Assembly (NCBI RefSeq): GCF_000195275.1
Contig: NC_015385.1
Location: 1,054,001 to 1,118,000, forward strand
Reading direction: 5' to 3'
DNA: 64,000 nucleotides
Source of the DNA: Treponema succinifaciens DSM 2489
GTDB taxonomy: Bacteria; Spirochaetota; Spirochaetia; Treponematales; Treponemataceae
A model generated the notes under the pieces. It was given only the letters and a program-made list of their open reading frames with translations, did not search any database and was not told the origin of the DNA. The stretch's first letter is position 1. Each line of letters starts with the position of its first letter. Positions 1 to 7,989 of the stretch are shown piece after piece. The position numbers were made by a program, and so were the translations under genes.

Positions 1-252
1 TTTGCTGTTTATTGCGGTCGAAATATCCCGGATAATTTGTCCGCAGACTGAGCATACTGGCTGATTTGCCGATTTGAATTTTTTTATGGCTTCTTCATCA
101 TGCTGAATTTGTTCCGGCGACACAGATTTTATTGTAGGACGAAATACTGGCTTCGGAGGCTGAAAATTTTTCCGCTCGTCAAAATCCCTTCTATTGTTGC
201 TGTTGTTTTTCCAGTTTCCGTTGTGTCTTCTTGAATGTCTGTCTCTTCGCAT
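1..252 (-). CDS. hypothetical protein with CxxC motif, 3' end outside window
   Basis: An open frame starts at ATG 250-252 on the minus strand and runs off the left edge, giving 84 visible residues. The N-terminus is very basic and Asn/Arg-rich (MRRDRHSRRHNGN). Near the window edge is a PVCSVCGQ motif that could be half of a zinc ribbon. I do not recognise the family. It follows the 54-codon gene by 19 nt and is probably the last visible member of the yraN operon. Another in-frame-independent ATG lies 5 nt upstream (255-257) but in a different frame. Function unknown; coding status is inferred from the uninterrupted frame and operon position. Confidence 0.6.
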   Translation of the reverse strand, partial: MRRDRHSRRHNGNWKNNSNNRRDFDERKNFQPPKPVFRPTIKSVSPEQIQHDEEAIKKFKSANQPVCSVCGQIIRDISTAINSK

Positions 253-271
253 GGCATGAATTATAGTTCAA

Positions 272-436
272 TTACAATTTTTTTTCTATATGAAATTCTA
301 CAATATGGCGGCTCATTATAAGCGCGATTCTGTCTACGGCTGAATTTATATAGTTTTCATCCTGAATTTTTTTCTGTAGCTCCCTTATGCGGGGAGAAAG
401 TGCTGAATTTGGCGTTGCATTGTTTACAGCCTGCAT
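272..436 (-). CDS. small hypothetical protein (54 aa)
   Basis: Short frame from ATG 434-436 to TAA 272-274, 54 codons, with a GGAG Shine-Dalgarno sequence lying inside the last codons of the upstream yraN gene. Start and stop are tightly packed between yraN (stop at 440) and the next gene (start at 252), as expected for operon members. The sequence is amphipathic and probably helical (LSPRIRELQKKIQDENYI), with no motif I recognise. Function unknown. The spacing and ribosome binding site are the main reasons for calling it real. Confidence 0.6.
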   Translation of the reverse strand: MQAVNNATPNSALSPRIRELQKKIQDENYINSAVDRIALIMSRHIVEFHIEKKL

Positions 437-439
437 TAT

Positions 440-802
440 TTACTCCGAAAAAGCGTTTTCAATATGATAAACCGGATCCAGCCCCGGAACATCAATTGCT
501 ATTACATCATAGCGTATGAATCTGTTATTATATTGTCGATGTTTTTTCAGGTAACATTTAGAAGTTTTAATAATCTTTTTTCGTTTTATTGAATTGAGCT
601 CATGCGCAAGAATTTCAGCATTTCCAAGCGGAAGGCTTTTTACTTCCACAAAAACTAAAAAATTCTGTTTTTCCGCTATTATGTCGATTTCTCCTTCCCG
701 AATTCTGAAATTTCTGTCAAGAATTGAATATCCGTTTTTTATTAGAAAATCCCTGGCTTTTTCTTCGCCTGTTATTCCTTTTGTCCGCGTGGATTCTTTC
801 AC
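440..802 (-). CDS. yraN: YraN/UPF0102 family endonuclease-like protein
   Basis: A 120-residue protein of the UPF0102 family, a Holliday-junction-resolvase-like (PD-(D/E)XK) fold of unsettled role. Visible motifs in order: GEEKARDFLIKNGY, then RNFRIREGEIDIIA, then LVFVEVKSL, which carry the expected Glu, Asp and Glu-x-Lys metal-site residues. The start is GTG at 800-802. It overlaps the stop of the upstream FlhB-like gene in a GTGA arrangement, and this start gives the normal family length. A longer frame opens at 874 but would overlap that neighbour by 75 nt. The FliK-like, FlhB-like, yraN order resembles the Bacillus ylqG-ylqH neighbourhood beside rplS. Confidence 0.9.
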   Translation of the reverse strand: MKESTRTKGITGEEKARDFLIKNGYSILDRNFRIREGEIDIIAEKQNFLVFVEVKSLPLGNAEILAHELNSIKRKKIIKTSKCYLKKHRQYNNRFIRYDVIAIDVPGLDPVYHIENAFSE

Positions 803-1062
803 TGGGCTTTTTCCATATTTTTTATAAAAGTGAAAATTTCTGCAATCGCTTCCCAAGTGCTTTCTGGAATGCATTCGCCAATCTGCCGCATTGAAAGAAT
901 ATTTGCTGCAATGTCGTTTTCTACAACTGGAATATTGTTTTCCTGCGCAATTTCGACCATCTTTTTTGCGAGAATTCCGCTTTCTTTGGCTGAAATAAAA
1001 GGCGCGTCTGCATTTTCAGGATATTTTAAGGATACTGCGAAAAAATTTCTTATCTGTTTCAT
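799..1062 (-). CDS. small FlhB C-terminal-like protein (EscU/YlqH family)
   Basis: 87 residues resembling only the cytoplasmic C-terminal domain of the flagellar export switch FlhB, with no transmembrane part. The expected strand-helix pattern is visible: the FAVSLKYPENADAPFI stretch, AKKMVEIAQENNIPVVEND, then an IGECIPESTWEAIAEIF tail. The NPTH autocleavage motif of true FlhB is absent. Such stand-alone proteins can substitute for the FlhB C-terminal domain in some bacteria. Here that would be periplasmic flagellum assembly, which is an inference. Start overlaps the FliK-like stop by 4 nt, implying coupled translation. Confidence 0.85.
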   Translation of the reverse strand: MKQIRNFFAVSLKYPENADAPFISAKESGILAKKMVEIAQENNIPVVENDIAANILSMRQIGECIPESTWEAIAEIFTFIKNMEKAQ

Positions 1063-2093
1063 ACAGCAGAATCCTTGAATGGCAGGAAAAGTTCTGAATC
1101 AGTGCAAAGACTGTCAGAAAAAGCCAAGGCGGAATAGGTTACTGTCACAGAATCGCCGTTCATGCCGGAACAAAGCAATTCTCCAAGCCGCTCTTCCTCA
1201 GAATGAATGTTAGAGGTCAAAAGCGACGGTAATGTACAGAACCGCACTTCCGTAACCTTGCTCTTATTTAAATATAACACAAAAAAAAATTTTTTCCACT
1301 CAAATTCGCAATTTATTTGTATTTTTTCTGTTATTTTTTTGTTAAAATCAATTAAAATTCTGATTAATCCTTTTGCTTCGTCTTTTTCAAGCTGCCACAA
1401 AAAGGGGAGGATTATCCAGTGCTTTCCAGTTCCGTCTTTTGACTTTATGTGGTTTGCAAGCGTAAGAATTCCGTCTTTGTTTTCTGGAATTTCCTTGTAG
1501 ATTTTTTTTAGGAAGTTTTCGGTGCTTTTCGCGATTTTTTTTTCTTTGTTGCTGGAATTTTTCCATTTGCCGGGGTCGGTTAAAAGCAAAAATTTTTCTA
1601 TTAAATTTTCTTCCGGCTCGATTCCTTTTTCCATTAGCATTGCTGAAATTTCCGCCGCTTGTTTTTCTTTTCCCGGAAACAAAGATGAAATTGATTTTGC
1701 TTTCCTGATTACTGATTTGTCAAGTTTTACGCCGCTTTGAATCATCTGCTGGACAGTTTTTAGGACAACGGAATCCGATTCAATTCCCGCCGAATTTAAA
1801 AATTCCAACAGCGTGCGCGGAAAAACGTCCGCAGCTTTTTGCTCTGAAAGTGTTTTTAGAATGATTTTTGAATCTGCGCCTATTTCGAGCGTGGCTTTGA
1901 ATGAGTTTCCTTCGGCAAGCGGAATTTTGCTTTTTACGTTGATTTTTGCGCCTTGCAGAAAAACTGTGTAGTTTCCGTTTCCAAGATTTTTTATAACTTT
2001 TACAGAAACTTCGTTTCCTGCCGAAAGTTTTTTCTGCGGAATGTTCTGGCTTTGAATGTATGAGCTTTTTATGTTGTCGATTGCTGCGGACAT
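1059..2093 (-). CDS. FliK/YlqG-like protein (flagellar hook-length control family)
   Basis: 344 residues preceding the FlhB-like gene. The N-terminal third is beta-rich (VSVKVIKNLGNGNYTVFLQG). The C-terminal 130 residues fit the FliK C-terminal pattern, with HWIILPFLWQ, a LIRILIDFNKK block and later strand segments. Assignment rests on this pattern plus pairing with the YlqH-like gene; simple similarity is weak, so a related unknown protein is possible. A terminator separates it from rplS, so it probably has its own promoter. A TAAAAT box sits 7 nt before the ATG, suggesting a leaderless start, but no convincing -35 is visible. Confidence 0.65.
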   Translation of the reverse strand: MSAAIDNIKSSYIQSQNIPQKKLSAGNEVSVKVIKNLGNGNYTVFLQGAKINVKSKIPLAEGNSFKATLEIGADSKIILKTLSEQKAADVFPRTLLEFLNSAGIESDSVVLKTVQQMIQSGVKLDKSVIRKAKSISSLFPGKEKQAAEISAMLMEKGIEPEENLIEKFLLLTDPGKWKNSSNKEKKIAKSTENFLKKIYKEIPENKDGILTLANHIKSKDGTGKHWIILPFLWQLEKDEAKGLIRILIDFNKKITEKIQINCEFEWKKFFFVLYLNKSKVTEVRFCTLPSLLTSNIHSEEERLGELLCSGMNGDSVTVTYSALAFSDSLCTDSELFLPFKDSAV

Positions 2094-2116
2094 TTTGATA
2101 ATTTTATAAACATTGA

Positions 2117-2148
2117 TAAAAAAAGGGAAGACACAAAAGTATCTTCCC
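2117..2148 (-). terminator. rho-independent terminator of the rpsP-rplS operon
   Basis: On the minus strand a 10-bp stem (2139-2148 pairing with 2125-2134, one wobble, 4-nt loop) is followed by a run of seven T residues. It lies just past the rplS stop and separates the translation operon from the flagellar-type genes. Confidence 0.8.
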
Positions 2149-2187
2149 CTGGATTAAGCTGTAAGAATGTAGGATTTCTTAAAAATC

Positions 2188-2661
2188 TTATTTCTTTTCT
2201 TTTGCTGCTGCGGATGCCGCGGCTTCTTCTGCCTTGTGCTCTGCGTTGATTGCAGCTTCTTTTTTGTCTTCTGCTGCGTTTGCTGCCTTAGCTGCTGCAA
2301 GTTTTGCGTTTGCCTTTGGTCCGAGAAGCTCCTTGATTTTTGCAGCTTTTCCAACCTTGTCGCGAACGTAGTAAATCTTTGAGCGGCGAACTTTTCCAAG
2401 GCGAACAATTTCAACCTTGATAATGCGCGGGCTGTTTACAGGGAATACACGCTCAACTCCAACGCCATAGCTAGTCTTGCGAACTGTGAATGTCTTTGAA
2501 ATTCCTGAGTTCTTGAAGCAAATAACAAGACCTTCATAAATCTGAATACGTTTTGTTTTTCCTTCGATGATTTCAAAGTGAACTTTTACAGTGTCTCCTA
2601 CGCTGAAATATTCTGCGTTAGGTTTCTTCTGCTGTTCTTCAATAGTCTTTATAAGATCCAT
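2188..2661 (-). CDS. rplS: 50S ribosomal protein L19 with long Ala/Lys/Glu tail
   Basis: Large-subunit protein at the 30S-50S interface. The core is canonical: GDTVKVHF near residue 23, [35 protein letters not shown], and [22 protein letters not shown] ending near residue 112. The usual protein stops about there, at roughly 115 residues. This one continues another 45 residues as a low-complexity A/K/E segment likely to be helical or disordered. Ribosome binding site AGGAG lies before the ATG; the gene is 9 nt downstream of trmD. Identity is certain; the role of the tail is unknown. Confidence 0.97.
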   Translation of the reverse strand: MDLIKTIEEQQKKPNAEYFSVGDTVKVHFEIIEGKTKRIQIYEGLVICFKNSGISKTFTVRKTSYGVGVERVFPVNSPRIIKVEIVRLGKVRRSKIYYVRDKVGKAAKIKELLGPKANAKLAAAKAANAAEDKKEAAINAEHKAEEAAASAAAKEKK

Positions 2662-2670
2662 TTTTATCTC

Positions 2671-3483
2671 CTATTTGCCGCTGTCTTTTGTTCTTGACTG
2701 AACATAACGCAGCTTGCTTTTTTGCTTGCGGTCGTTCTTGTATGTTACAAAGTCCGTAAGCGTCCCGATCATTTTTTCTGCTTCTTCTGTAAGAGTACCG
2801 TCAGTTCTTGCCTTTTGAATCAGATCTGGTCTGTTCCGCAAGGTTTTCTGAAGGCTCTTAAAAAGCCGCCACTTTCGGATTTCTTCATGGTTTCCGCTGC
2901 TTAAAACAGCCGGCACTTCCATGCCTTTGTATACATTCGGCCTTGTATACTGGGGATATTCCAAAAGGCTGCCTGAAAAACTTTCTTCATCCAAAGATTC
3001 GCTGGTTATTACGCCGTCAACAAGTCTGTAAACTGTGTCCACAATGACTGTAGCGGCAACTTCCCCGCTGGACATTACGTAATCCCCTATGGAGATTTCC
3101 TCGTCAACGTAGGAGTCAATAATCCGCTGGTCGATACCTTCGTATCTTCCGCAAATCAGGACAATTTCATCTTTCCGGCTGAGTTCCTGGGCTTTTTTCT
3201 GTGTAAAAGGCTTTCCGCTTGGCGTAACATAAATAACATGCTTCGTCTTTTTGTATGCTTCTACACTGTCCAATGCCAGTCCTAGAGGTTCCGGGAGCAA
3301 AAGCTGTCCAGCGCCTCCGCCGTAGGGAGCGTCATCACAAGTGTGGTGTCTATCAAAGGCAAAATCCCTGATATTGACCAAATCGTAGGCAATAATTCCT
3401 TTCTCTACCGCTTTCGCCATGATCGAGCTTGTAAAAAAAGCGCGCGGAATTTCAGGAAATAAGGTCAGCACAGTAAATTTCAT
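2671..3483 (-). CDS. trmD: tRNA (guanine-N1)-methyltransferase TrmD
   Basis: Methylates G37 of tRNAs reading CNN codons from S-adenosylmethionine, preventing frameshifts. The trefoil-knot (SPOUT) hallmarks are present: DDAPYGGGAGQLL near residue 50, LICGRYEGIDQR near 110, and EISIGDYVMSSGE near 135. The helical C-terminal domain carries WRLFKSLQKTLRNRPDLI. 270 residues, slightly longer than usual because of a basic tail. Lies 5 nt after rimM and 9 nt before rplS, in the classic operon order. Confidence 0.97.
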   Translation of the reverse strand: MKFTVLTLFPEIPRAFFTSSIMAKAVEKGIIAYDLVNIRDFAFDRHHTCDDAPYGGGAGQLLLPEPLGLALDSVEAYKKTKHVIYVTPSGKPFTQKKAQELSRKDEIVLICGRYEGIDQRIIDSYVDEEISIGDYVMSSGEVAATVIVDTVYRLVDGVITSESLDEESFSGSLLEYPQYTRPNVYKGMEVPAVLSSGNHEEIRKWRLFKSLQKTLRNRPDLIQKARTDGTLTEEAEKMIGTLTDFVTYKNDRKQKSKLRYVQSRTKDSGK

Positions 3484-3488
3484 AGGAA

Positions 3489-4094
3489 TTACTCCAGAAT
3501 CCAGAGGTGCATGAGCTGCATAGCTTTATTTTCAATATCGACTTTGCCAATAAACTGGTCTTTGAATGGAACAAAAACTGTTCTTGCTCCGCCATTTTTA
3601 TTCAGCTTAATCGAATCGTCCAAAAAACTGCAAGCCTCGGACAGCAAAATCTCAACGAGATAACCTGATCCGCCTTCCGTTACGTTTGTGACTGTTCCAA
3701 CAACTGAATTTTCATCAATTGCCGGTGCGGTATTATCCGCCGTTTCCTTTTTATACCATACCGAGCATCCTTTTAAATCCTCGATATACCACTCATTTTT
3801 CTGCAGTTTATGAGCATTTTTGCGTGGAACTACGATTTTCCACCTGTTGTATCTTGCAGCTTCTTCAGGTGAATTTATTCCAGCTAGTTTCATGTACAGA
3901 GTGGACGCCGCTTCCTTTGTTGATTCAACTTTGAAAGTTTTTTCAGCTGTTCCGTCTGTCAAAGCCACTTCTTCCATACTTGCAAAATGCCCGTACTCGC
4001 CGGAAGTGCTTTCTACTTTGAATTCGCCCGTTATTCCATGGGAACCGCGGACAATGCCAACTACAAACCGCTCTGTCATCGCATTCGATGCCAT
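3489..4094 (-). CDS. rimM: 16S rRNA processing protein RimM
   Basis: 30S maturation factor that binds ribosomal protein S19. The N-terminal beta-barrel starts VGIVRGSHGITGEFKVEST. The PRC-barrel half contains NEWYIEDLKGCSVW and later VPFKDQFIGKVDIENKAM, a variant of the usual VPFV..fv..VD...k.i. 201 residues, somewhat longer than the usual 165-180 because of an insert around residue 120. Its ATG overlaps the khpA stop by one base (TGATG), indicating translational coupling. Confidence 0.93.
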   Translation of the reverse strand: MASNAMTERFVVGIVRGSHGITGEFKVESTSGEYGHFASMEEVALTDGTAEKTFKVESTKEAASTLYMKLAGINSPEEAARYNRWKIVVPRKNAHKLQKNEWYIEDLKGCSVWYKKETADNTAPAIDENSVVGTVTNVTEGGSGYLVEILLSEACSFLDDSIKLNKNGGARTVFVPFKDQFIGKVDIENKAMQLMHLWILE

Positions 4095-4327
4095 CAGTCC
4101 AGAATTTCCAGGCTGTAATGCTTTCCGTCTTTATTTGACGTTGCGCTTAAAACAGTACGCAGAGCTTTTGCAATACGACCGTATTTGCCAATAACCTTGC
4201 CAATATCACCTTGTGCAACGCTTAACTGAAGAACAGGTCCGCGCTCGCCTTCGGTTTCCGTTACAGAGACTGCATTTGGATCATCGACCAATGACTTTGC
4301 AATAAATTCAATCAGGTCTTTTTCCAT
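4094..4327 (-). CDS. khpA: KH-domain RNA-binding protein KhpA (YlqC)
   Basis: A 77-residue single KH domain protein. The signature GKVIGKYGRIAKALRTVL is at residues 43-60. The family binds small RNAs and mRNAs, usually with KhpB/Jag, and affects cell elongation in Gram-positives. It sits between rpsP and rimM exactly as in Firmicutes and other spirochaetes. Start is ATG with GGGAGCACA upstream. No unusual features. Confidence 0.95.
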   Translation of the reverse strand: MEKDLIEFIAKSLVDDPNAVSVTETEGERGPVLQLSVAQGDIGKVIGKYGRIAKALRTVLSATSNKDGKHYSLEILD

Positions 4328-4344
4328 GTTGTGCTCCCTGTAAT

Positions 4345-4611
4345 TTATTTGGTGATTTTTGTTCCGTCAGCAGCCAATCCGCCCTGTCTGAAAATCTTTT
4401 TTACGATTTCTGTAGGCTGAGCTCCAACGCTGATCCAGTATTTGGCGCGTTCTTCATTGAAAGAAGTCTGGCTTCCTTCTGCAGCAATTGGATGGTACTG
4501 TCCGATTTCTTCGATTGTTGCGCCATCACGTGGTTTTGCTGCGTCAAGGACGACAATGCGGTAGTCTGGGCGTTTTTTTGTGCCCATCTTCTTTAGTCTG
4601 ATTTTGACCAA
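4345..4611 (-). CDS. rpsP: 30S ribosomal protein S16, TTG start
   Basis: 88 residues: KIRLKKMGTKKRPDYRIVV, then GQYHPIA, WISVGAQPTEIV and KKIF motifs, typical of S16 at the 5' domain of 16S rRNA. The start is chosen as TTG at 4609-4611 because a perfect GGAGG lies 6 nt upstream and S16 proteins begin M-V-K-I-R. The upstream ATG at 4638 would add nine residues lying over the Shine-Dalgarno sequence. First gene of the rpsP-rplS operon, transcribed away from galK. Confidence 0.95.
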   Translation of the reverse strand: MVKIRLKKMGTKKRPDYRIVVLDAAKPRDGATIEEIGQYHPIAAEGSQTSFNEERAKYWISVGAQPTEIVKKIFRQGGLAADGTKITK

Positions 4612-4658
4612 TTTTTTCCTCCGATATGAGTTTTCCACACTAAACAGTGTGAACTAAC

Positions 4659-4687
4659 ATTTTAGTGAAAAGATTCAGTAAATTCAA
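4659..4687 (-). promoter_or_regulatory. sigma70-type promoter of the rpsP operon plus leader hairpin
   Basis: Minus strand: -35 TTGAAT (4682-4687), 17-nt spacer, -10 TAAAAT (4659-4664). The leader then holds a small perfect hairpin, CACACT-AAAC-AGTGTG (4636-4651), just upstream of the rpsP Shine-Dalgarno. That hairpin may modulate initiation; this is inference. Confidence 0.65.
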
Positions 4688-4778
4688 GAGTTAAAAGCAT
4701 TTATGGCGCAGTTTCATTGTAAAAAAAATACTTCTGTTCATTTTGCGCAACTGATTGCTCTTTGCTTTTTCCTTTAAC

Positions 4779-4807
4779 TTGCTAACTGAAAAATTCTTTG
4801 TTATCAT
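4779..4807 (+). promoter_or_regulatory. candidate galK promoter
   Basis: -35 TTGCTA (4779-4784), 17-nt spacer, -10 TATCAT (4802-4807), 49 nt before the galK ATG. Divergent from the rpsP promoter. Confidence 0.55.
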
Positions 4808-4856
4808 AAAGTCATCTTTAAGAACTCACTTTAATTTTTGAATTGCGAGGTTTCAA

Positions 4857-6041
4857 ATGGCTGAATTGTATAATCCAAATTCGCTTCCTGCTGATTTTGT
4901 AAAGTTTTACGGCGGAACAGAAGATTCTGTAAAGATTTTTTCTTCACCGGCAAGAATCAATATTATAGGCGAGCATATTGACTACAACGGCGGAAAAGTT
5001 TTCCCTGCTGCTATAAACCGCTATCTTTATGTTGCCATCAGAAAACGCAATGACACAAAAGTTGTCTACAACGACCTTAAATTTCCTGGAAAATATGAAT
5101 TTGACATAAATGACGATTTTAAATATGCCAAGGAAAACGGATATGCAAACTATCTAAACGGAATTCTTTCCCAGATGAAGGAAAAAGGCTTTAAATTTGA
5201 CTGCGGATTTGAAATTCTCATGGTAAGCAATGTTCCTGCGGCCGGCGGAATTTCATCTTCTTCTGCCCTTGAATGCGGTTTTGCCTATGCTGTAAGCGAA
5301 ACTTTTGGCTTTGGAATCGACCGTGTTGAAATTGCCAAGCTTGGCCAGATGAGCGAGCATAATTTTATGAACGTAAACTGCGGAATTATGGATCAGTTTA
5401 TAATTTCCACAGGAAAAAAGAATACAGCAATTGTCCTTGACTGCAACACGCTTGAATATGAATATGTTCCGCTTGAGCTTGGAGACTACAGATTTGTTGT
5501 CATGAACACAAACAAGCAGCGCCGTCTTGCAGACAGCAAGTACAACGAGCGCAGAAGCCAGTGCGAGGAGGCCTTGAAGATTCTTCAGGACGGAGGCGTG
5601 AAAATTTCCGCGTTGTGCGAGCTTTCTCCAGAGCAGTTGGAAAATTTAAAAGCTTTGATAAAAGATGAACTTCTTGTCCGCCGCGCAAAGCATTGTGTCT
5701 ATGAAAATCAGCGTGTAAAAGATGCCGTTAGCGCATTAAAAGCCGGAAATCTTGAAAAACTCGGCAAACTCCTGAACGAAAGCCACGAGTCCCTCAAAAA
5801 TGACTATGAAGTTACAGGAATTGAGCTTGATACTCTTGCGGAAACTGCCCAGAAACAGGACGGATGCATCGGAGCAAGAATGACTGGAGCTGGATTTGGC
5901 GGCTGCGGAATTGCGCTTGTTCATAAAGACAAAGTTGAGCAGTTTGTTGAAAATGTCCAGACTGAATACAAGAAAGTTGTAGGATACGAAGCTTCATTCT
6001 TTGACTGCGAAAGCGGCGATGGAGTTTCTCACTTCAACTAA
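4857..6041 (+). CDS. galK: galactokinase
   Basis: GHMP kinase phosphorylating galactose at C1 with ATP, first step of the Leloir pathway. In order: the galactokinase signature ARINIIGEHIDYNGGKVFP (residues 32-50), ATP loop NVPAAGGISSSSALECGF (near 126-143), catalytic Asp region CGIMDQFIIS (near 178), and C-terminal MTGAGFGGCGIALV. 394 residues is normal. ATG start preceded by GAGG. It stands alone between divergent and intergenic DNA, with no other gal genes in the window. Confidence 0.96.
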   Translation: MAELYNPNSLPADFVKFYGGTEDSVKIFSSPARINIIGEHIDYNGGKVFPAAINRYLYVAIRKRNDTKVVYNDLKFPGKYEFDINDDFKYAKENGYANYLNGILSQMKEKGFKFDCGFEILMVSNVPAAGGISSSSALECGFAYAVSETFGFGIDRVEIAKLGQMSEHNFMNVNCGIMDQFIISTGKKNTAIVLDCNTLEYEYVPLELGDYRFVVMNTNKQRRLADSKYNERRSQCEEALKILQDGGVKISALCELSPEQLENLKALIKDELLVRRAKHCVYENQRVKDAVSALKAGNLEKLGKLLNESHESLKNDYEVTGIELDTLAETAQKQDGCIGARMTGAGFGGCGIALVHKDKVEQFVENVQTEYKKVVGYEASFFDCESGDGVSHFN

Positions 6042-6090
6042 AATAGTTAGTCTGAAAGTTGAGTTTTATTAAAAACCATTGTTTAACTTG

Positions 6091-6183
6091 ACTGTCATTC
6101 CCGTGCAGTGCGCCGCAAGGCGGACGTTGACACGGGAATCTTTAGTTCTATGGGATTGTCGGGTCAAGCCAGATAATGACAGT
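6091..6183 (+). repeat. 93-bp palindromic (MITE/REP-like) element
   Basis: Bounded by perfect 9-bp inverted ends, ACTGTCATT at 6091-6099 and AATGACAGT at 6175-6183. Inside are nested inverted repeats: CCCGTG (6100-6105) with CACGGG (6131-6136), and CGCC-GCAA-GGCG. A shortened relative of its right half recurs at 27911-27955. The rest of the galK-rny gap (6042-6345) holds only this element and the rny promoter. No coding potential; it may fold in the galK 3' RNA. Confidence 0.7.
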
Positions 6184-6275
6184 AAAGTATAAAATTCAGA
6201 ATTCGTCTTTTTGAGATTTTCAGGATTTATTTTGCTTTTAAAAGTTATTTTCTTCTATATAATAAACTATAGTAT

Positions 6276-6304
6276 TTGACATTCTCTTTCTTATATATTA
6301 CTAT
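6276..6304 (+). promoter_or_regulatory. rny promoter
   Basis: Consensus -35 TTGACA (6276-6281), 17-nt spacer, -10 TACTAT (6299-6304), with an overlapping TATAAT 3 nt further on. The 5' untranslated region is about 35 nt and holds AGGAGA. Confidence 0.7.
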
Positions 6305-6345
6305 AATAAATCAATTATTCTAACTAAATGATAGGAGAAAATGAA

Positions 6346-7881
6346 ATGTCAATGAATTTGATATTGTTCATTGTTCTCCCTGTAGCAGGAATACTTCTTG
6401 GATGGACAATTCGCTGGGTTTATGCCAGATTTCAACTTTCCGCCTCGGAGCAAAAAGCCGAGCGCGTTAAACAAGATGCAATAAAAGAAGCGGAAGCTCA
6501 GAAAAAAGAGATTCTTCTTCAGGCAAAAGAACAACTCATTCAGGACCGTAATCAGCAGGAAAGGGAGAACCGTGAACGCCGTACAGAACTACAGCGTTAT
6601 GAAAGCCGTGTAAACAAAAAAGAAGAGCTTCTGGAGCAACGAAATCAGGAGTTTGAAAAGCGCGACAAGGAATTTGCTCTAAATGTAGCGGAGCTTCACA
6701 AGCGCGAGGCTGTTCTTTCTGAAGAAGAAGGAAAGCTTCGGGTGGAGCTTGAAAGAATTTCGGGGCTTACTGCGGAAGAAGCAAAGGCTCTTATAATCAA
6801 GAACCTTGAAAATGACGCCCGCCATGACGCTCAGTCTTTGCTGAACAAGATTGATCAGGAAGCTCAGCTTAATGCAGAAAAAAAAGCGCAGGAAATTCTT
6901 GTTTCCGCCATTCAGCGCATTGCAACAGAAACTACAAGCGAAATCACAGTCGCGACAGTTTCTCTTCCAAGTGACGAAATGAAGGGCCGCATTATTGGAC
7001 GCGAAGGCCGCAACATCCGTTCTTTGGAAACTTTGACTGGCGTTGACATTATTATTGATGATACGCCGGAAGCCGTTGTTATCAGTTGCTTTGATCCTGT
7101 AAGAAAGGAAATTGCGCGTGTGGCTTTGGAGCGTCTTATTATCGACGGAAGAATTCATCCGGCTCGTATAGAAGAAATTGTTCAGAAGGTTACCCGCGAA
7201 ATTCAGCAGAAGATTTACGAGGAAGGCGAAAAGGCTTTGTTTGAGCTTGGTCTGCACAGCATGAGCCAGGAAGCGATAAGAGCTATCGGCCGCCTTTACT
7301 TTAGAACAAGCTACGGACAGAATGTTCTTACGCACTCAAAGGAAGTTGCTGAGCTTGCAAGCATTCTTGCCGCAGAAGTCGGTGCAAACAGGGAACTTGC
7401 AAAACGCGCGGCATTGCTTCATGACATTGGAAAAGGCGCGGAAAATGACAGCGACCAGAACCATGCAGAAGTTGGTGCGGAAATGGCACGCAAGATGGGC
7501 GAAGATCCTCGAGTAGTCAATGCAATTGAAGCGCACCACAACGATTGCGAGCCTCAGACAATAGAAGCTGTTATTGTTCAAGTTGCCGATGCGATAAGCG
7601 CAGCCCGTCCGGGAGCAAGACGAGAAACTGTAGACAACTATGTTAAGCGTCTTGAGAATCTTGAGGAAACTGCAAAGAAATTCCACGGAGTAGAGCAGGC
7701 CTATGCAATTCAGGCTGGACGTGAACTTCGCATTCTTGTAAACAATGATAAAATTCCAGATGAGCAGGTAAAAGATCTTGCAAAGCAGATTGCAAAGCAG
7801 ATTGAAACTGACTTGCGTTATCCTGGAAGAATCAAAATTACAATGATTCGCGAAACCCGCATTATTGAATACGCAAGATAA
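6346..7881 (+). CDS. rny: ribonuclease Y
   Basis: Membrane-anchored endoribonuclease that starts mRNA decay. Order: one N-terminal transmembrane helix (LILFIVLPVAGILLGWTI), a long charged coiled coil (about residues 25-190), a KH domain with GRIIGREGRNIRSLETLTGV, and an HD domain with ALLHDIGKG and a second EAHHND motif. Start is the ATG at 6346, 8 nt after GGAG. The in-frame ATG at 6328 would place the Shine-Dalgarno inside the gene. 511 residues is typical. Followed directly by a strong terminator. Confidence 0.96.
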   Translation: MSMNLILFIVLPVAGILLGWTIRWVYARFQLSASEQKAERVKQDAIKEAEAQKKEILLQAKEQLIQDRNQQERENRERRTELQRYESRVNKKEELLEQRNQEFEKRDKEFALNVAELHKREAVLSEEEGKLRVELERISGLTAEEAKALIIKNLENDARHDAQSLLNKIDQEAQLNAEKKAQEILVSAIQRIATETTSEITVATVSLPSDEMKGRIIGREGRNIRSLETLTGVDIIIDDTPEAVVISCFDPVRKEIARVALERLIIDGRIHPARIEEIVQKVTREIQQKIYEEGEKALFELGLHSMSQEAIRAIGRLYFRTSYGQNVLTHSKEVAELASILAAEVGANRELAKRAALLHDIGKGAENDSDQNHAEVGAEMARKMGEDPRVVNAIEAHHNDCEPQTIEAVIVQVADAISAARPGARRETVDNYVKRLENLEETAKKFHGVEQAYAIQAGRELRILVNNDKIPDEQVKDLAKQIAKQIETDLRYPGRIKITMIRETRIIEYAR

Positions 7882-7887
7882 TTATTG

Positions 7888-7920
7888 AGCCCTGGAAAAA
7901 TTCCGGGGCTTGTTTTTTTT
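7888..7920 (+). terminator. rny terminator
   Basis: 10-bp stem 7888-7897 / 7901-7910 with one G-T wobble and an AAA loop, followed by TG and eight T residues. It argues that the next gene is separate and starts at 7990 rather than at the in-frame ATG 7885. Confidence 0.9.
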
Positions 7921-7989
7921 GTATTATTGTGCTGGCGAATTTCAAATAATTTGTTTGACAAAATGCGTTTTAGGGTTCAGGATTTTATT

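Noticed and set aside
4612-4638. ATG 4638 as rpsP start
   Set aside because: The nine added residues lie over the perfect GGAGG, and S16 homologues begin at the TTG-encoded position.
6679-7686. Long minus-strand open frames opposite rny (218 and 116 codons)
   Set aside because: They lie antisense to highly conserved rny codons, have no ribosome binding sites and show no family features.
7885-7989. ATG 7885 as start of the gene after rny
   Set aside because: It would translate through the rny terminator hairpin and T-run.
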